From the NCBI GenBank assembly GCA_029339505.1, contig JAQISU010000123.1, positions 6,747,501 through 6,811,500 on the forward strand: a stretch of DNA of 64,000 nucleotides. The letters run 5' to 3'. Of the stretch, positions 60,860 through 64,000 are shown in pieces. Source of the DNA: Unio delphinus. Its lineage: Eukaryota > Mollusca > Bivalvia > Unionida > Unionidae. The translations under genes and the position numbers were made by a program. Positions within the stretch are counted from its first letter, which is position 1. Each line of letters opens with the position of its first letter. The notes beneath the pieces were generated by a model. The model ran no database searches, had not been told where the DNA came from, and saw nothing but the letters and a program-made list of their open reading frames with translations.

Positions 60860-61085
60860 AAATTTGATTGGGATTTCCAAAATCCAAAATCTACAACGAG
60901 CTGTAGATAAGCACAAAGAAAATTTGGTCATCGTCTTCCATCTTGGCTTTTTCAGCTGGTCTCGAACTTGAATCCATTTCATTACAATCACTTTTATAAT
61001 TCAATTCGTGGATTATTCTTGGTTTATATTTGGATATTTGTAGGTTCTGTTTCCATTTTTGCAATCTTTTTCCTGGGAAATAAAT
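60860..61085 (-). repeat. Dispersed repeat E, reverse fragment
   Basis: The reverse complement contains 'ccaagatggaagacgatg' and 'aataatcc.cgaattgaa.tata', shared with 22405-23228 and 55044-55992. Confidence 0.5.
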
Positions 61086-61120
61086 TATTTGTTAAATTGT
61101 AAAAAACTTGCTATAGAGTT

Positions 61121-61252
<132 letters not shown>

Positions 61253-61394
61253 TAATATAAAGTCCTGTTTAGTTTTGGTCAGGATAACTTCTTTCAAAAT
61301 GTTTCGATAATTTCTAATTTTTCTTGTTCCTCTTTTCAGTTTAACACAATTTTGCAGCCCAAGATAGGTTATATATGACGGCAAGTAAAACTTG

Positions 61395-61545
61395 TTGAAG
61401 AAGAACCAAAGAAAACCAGATTAAGTACAAATCATCCACGGGAAAATAGTGGCATGCTCTTTCACATGCCTAGATTGGGCGATCCCGAGACTCAAACCGA
61501 CATGGACGGAGGTGAGATGACAGCGATTGGTATAGGCGGGCACTT
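61395..61545 (-). mobile_element. SINE family B, 5' part only
   Basis: On the minus strand: 'tctcacctccgtccatgtcggtttgagtctcgggatcgcccaa', homologous to 21180-21235 of the full copy, then a diverged body. Tail and A-box end are not clear. Confidence 0.6.
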
Positions 61546-64000
61546 TTGTCCACACGTCCCACCAGCGTTACCTTTCTATGCTGAAATGTTTAAATCAAAT
61601 ACCTTTCTACAATGATGATGACATATATGTCTTAGTAACCTGTATTAATCTACTCCAATTACTTGGTAGATTTCAAAGAATTAAAAAATGTATGGTTTCA
61701 AATGATCACGTTTGATTCTGTATTCAAGATATCACCAATGACTTCGTTGCTGAATTAAATGCATTTTCAGTCATGTTAGGGATTCTACTTTGGGTCTTGC
61801 CTAAACGATCGCCTTGAGAAACAGTCAACAGTCATGAATCATAGACTGCAAGATATGGGCTGATTAAAGGGGTTGAATCGCGCAATATATCTGTATTTTT
61901 TAAAATTACAATTGTTATGAGCCAGACTATATAGTTCATAGAAATGATTTATATATTCAAGTAAGAATTGTTTCAATGCAAATCCTTTCTTGCATCCTTA
62001 CAATGTCTTGATATATTTACACTGTTAATGTTTTCACTAAATTCAGATAAGAAATGCTATCTTCAGAAATCACTTTCAAACATTCAAATGCCGGTCAGAG
62101 GAACAATTAAAGTCAGCTGAATCATAGCATTATTTGAATATTTCTCTGTGTTATTCCAATGTTAGTCGATTTAGTATTTTACATATTATCTCATTGACAA
62201 CGATTTCGTTATTACCCCAGTTGCAATGTACTTTTCTGCTTCGTTTGAGTTCAAATATGTACAATACTTTTCGAAGGTTTGTTTCGAAAATGTTTACTTC
62301 CAACCATTATTTGTTAGTTCAGATTAATCAAAATATTGAGTTTTTGTTTCATAGTAATAACAATGGCAAACATGGAGTGATCGGCTTATTATTCAACATG
62401 TTAGAAAATGATCGTTCAGGGGCAATATAATTTGTGCTTTCTCTGGTAAACGATAATTTTCATAAAGGTAAAAACTATTTATATAATTTCTCAAATTTAG
62501 CAGCAATAATTACAAATCATGGGTCACGTTCATGCTAATGCGTTACTCTATATTTGTGACAAATATTTAATCAAATACCCATATTGTCTTCTGTGATGTA
62601 TTGTGCAAGGAATCATATAGTAAACACAATAATGAAATATCAGAATTAAATTCAGCTTTACCACCATTAACAGCATATGAATCAATCCTCCATTGCAGAG
62701 TCCATCAGATGTAGAATATCGTGCTGGAAGAAACGTCTATGAATCTCAGGAAAAAGAAAATAGTAGCTTTGTCTAAACCACACCTCACCCGGAACTCCAT
62801 ACTGCTTTATTGTTGTTATCAATTTGATATAGTTGAAATGAAAGAGAGAACATGTTGAGATTCATGAATGACAAATGTTATTTAAATCACTCGCGCGTTC
62901 GTTACTGTGAATGTAAGTTGAGAATTAGATGTTCAGAGCGTGACCTTGCCAATGAATAAGTGTTTCATTTAAATACAGCATATCTATTATCATCAAAAGC
63001 TGTTCTCAGAATGTGATTTCCTTGTGCAGCAAACTATATAATGAAGCATATAAATAAATTGTTGCAGAGTGACTCGGATTTTTACAAAATAAAACCTAAG
63101 TCTGAGCAATGTTATATTCAATTTGCCTCTCCTGACATTAGATTTTTCAGTATAAAAAATATCACTTATTGGAGACAGTTATGGCCGAGTTTGCATTATT
63201 TTTAATCTTTTCATAAAGGATTGATTTTAAGGCAACAATTACATTTTAATAATTGCAGGTTAATAACGAACACAATTAGGATATAGTGGCTTGAATGTAA
63301 TCACATGGCACATAAAGCATTCTGGTGAATTTTAGTGCCATAACTTATATGTTTCAATTAAAAAGAGAGAAATTTAGTGATAGATTCAACATCCTATATG
63401 AAATGCATAATTGTGTAATTGTTTTTATACTGATGGTAAGTTATGTCATTATACGATATCACCTATTACTGAATTAATTTCGGTGATTGGATTACGGCGT
63501 TTTGTGTGTATTCCACTCGCGAGGTAATGTTACCATGGCATGCCCGTTTAGAACTGGCAGATCAATTGGAATGCAGACAAATCCAAGATACGTTTACAAG
63601 ATTCAATGAACGTGACAGGCTTGTATATATATATATACAGATACGGAGTTCAACATTTTGGACTTTGAAAGACTGAGTTTGTAGTCTAACATTGCAGAAT
63701 GAGATCCAAACCTTCCGAACAATATAGCCACTGAAACGATAAAAGATCTAAACTTTGAAAAGAAACCTTTCATCTATGAACAGTTGATGCACACAATGTC
63801 ATACACTATACATTTTGGAACCATTAATTTGAATTACAAGTTTCCAATTACATAGACGGAAAGAACTGTCTCTGTGAATTTCTTGTTTAGATATCTATAC
63901 TTAAAATGAAACAAATTACTTCAAAGTATCAAATTTGCCCGCATTATTAACTGTTTACAACAGGCTAGACCATTGTATGCGATAGGAATTTATTAAACTA
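61546..64000. other. Unassigned AT-rich end of window
   Basis: No gene, RNA or element recognised. A short TA run occurs near 63625-63640, and the frame at 62134-62430 is featureless. Confidence 0.45.

Overview
The window is animal nuclear DNA: AT-rich, with long GT-AG introns, many short transposable elements, tRNA-derived SINEs, degraded LINEs and microsatellites. The organism is most likely a bivalve mollusc (a dreissenid-like genome is a guess). This rests on the repeat style, including old tandem repeats with a 'gaccttg..gtcaaggtca' core, and on the divergence of the one conserved protein; it is an inference, not a database result. There is no sign of bacterial genes, CRISPR or operons.

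Gene 1 (plus strand, 2945-30912) is a complete CENPK orthologue, the CENP-K subunit of the inner-kinetochore CENP-H/I/K/M (CCAN) complex. Eight coding exons join in perfect phase to give 281 residues (human protein about 269). Its introns (1.7-5.4 kb) hold a nested transposon pair, TA-flanked MITEs, a TTAA-flanked element, SINEs, and a 21-bp minisatellite that begins exactly at the exon-3 splice donor.

Directly behind CENPK (31146-35099) lies a piggyBac-type element in a TTAA target, with a second, hAT-like transposon nested inside it (5-bp target duplication). The insertion appears to have moved a canonical AATAAA about 4 kb away from the CENPK 3' end. Next comes a 2-kb array (35517-37540) of about 16 variable units packed with AACCGGTT-like octamers, the consensus of Grainyhead/CP2 factors. 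From 39.7 to 41.2 kb is a decayed LINE endonuclease region. From 41.2 to 51.3 kb I see no recognisable gene, only a SINE, microsatellites, one unassigned ORF and a short tandem repeat.

Gene 2 (plus strand, 51352-53444) has three exons. It encodes a 162-residue secreted protein with a signal peptide and two copies of a six-cysteine domain with identical spacing (C-x24-C-x18-C-x2-C-x-C-C), one domain per exon. I do not recognise the family. Two separate tandem duplications in this locus each copied a 3' splice site.

The remainder (54-64 kb) is repeat-rich: a hairpin, a dispersed repeat, a TTAA element, two LINE fragments in opposite orientation, long TA/CA/GA microsatellites and a SINE remnant. 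The last 2.4 kb shows nothing I can assign.
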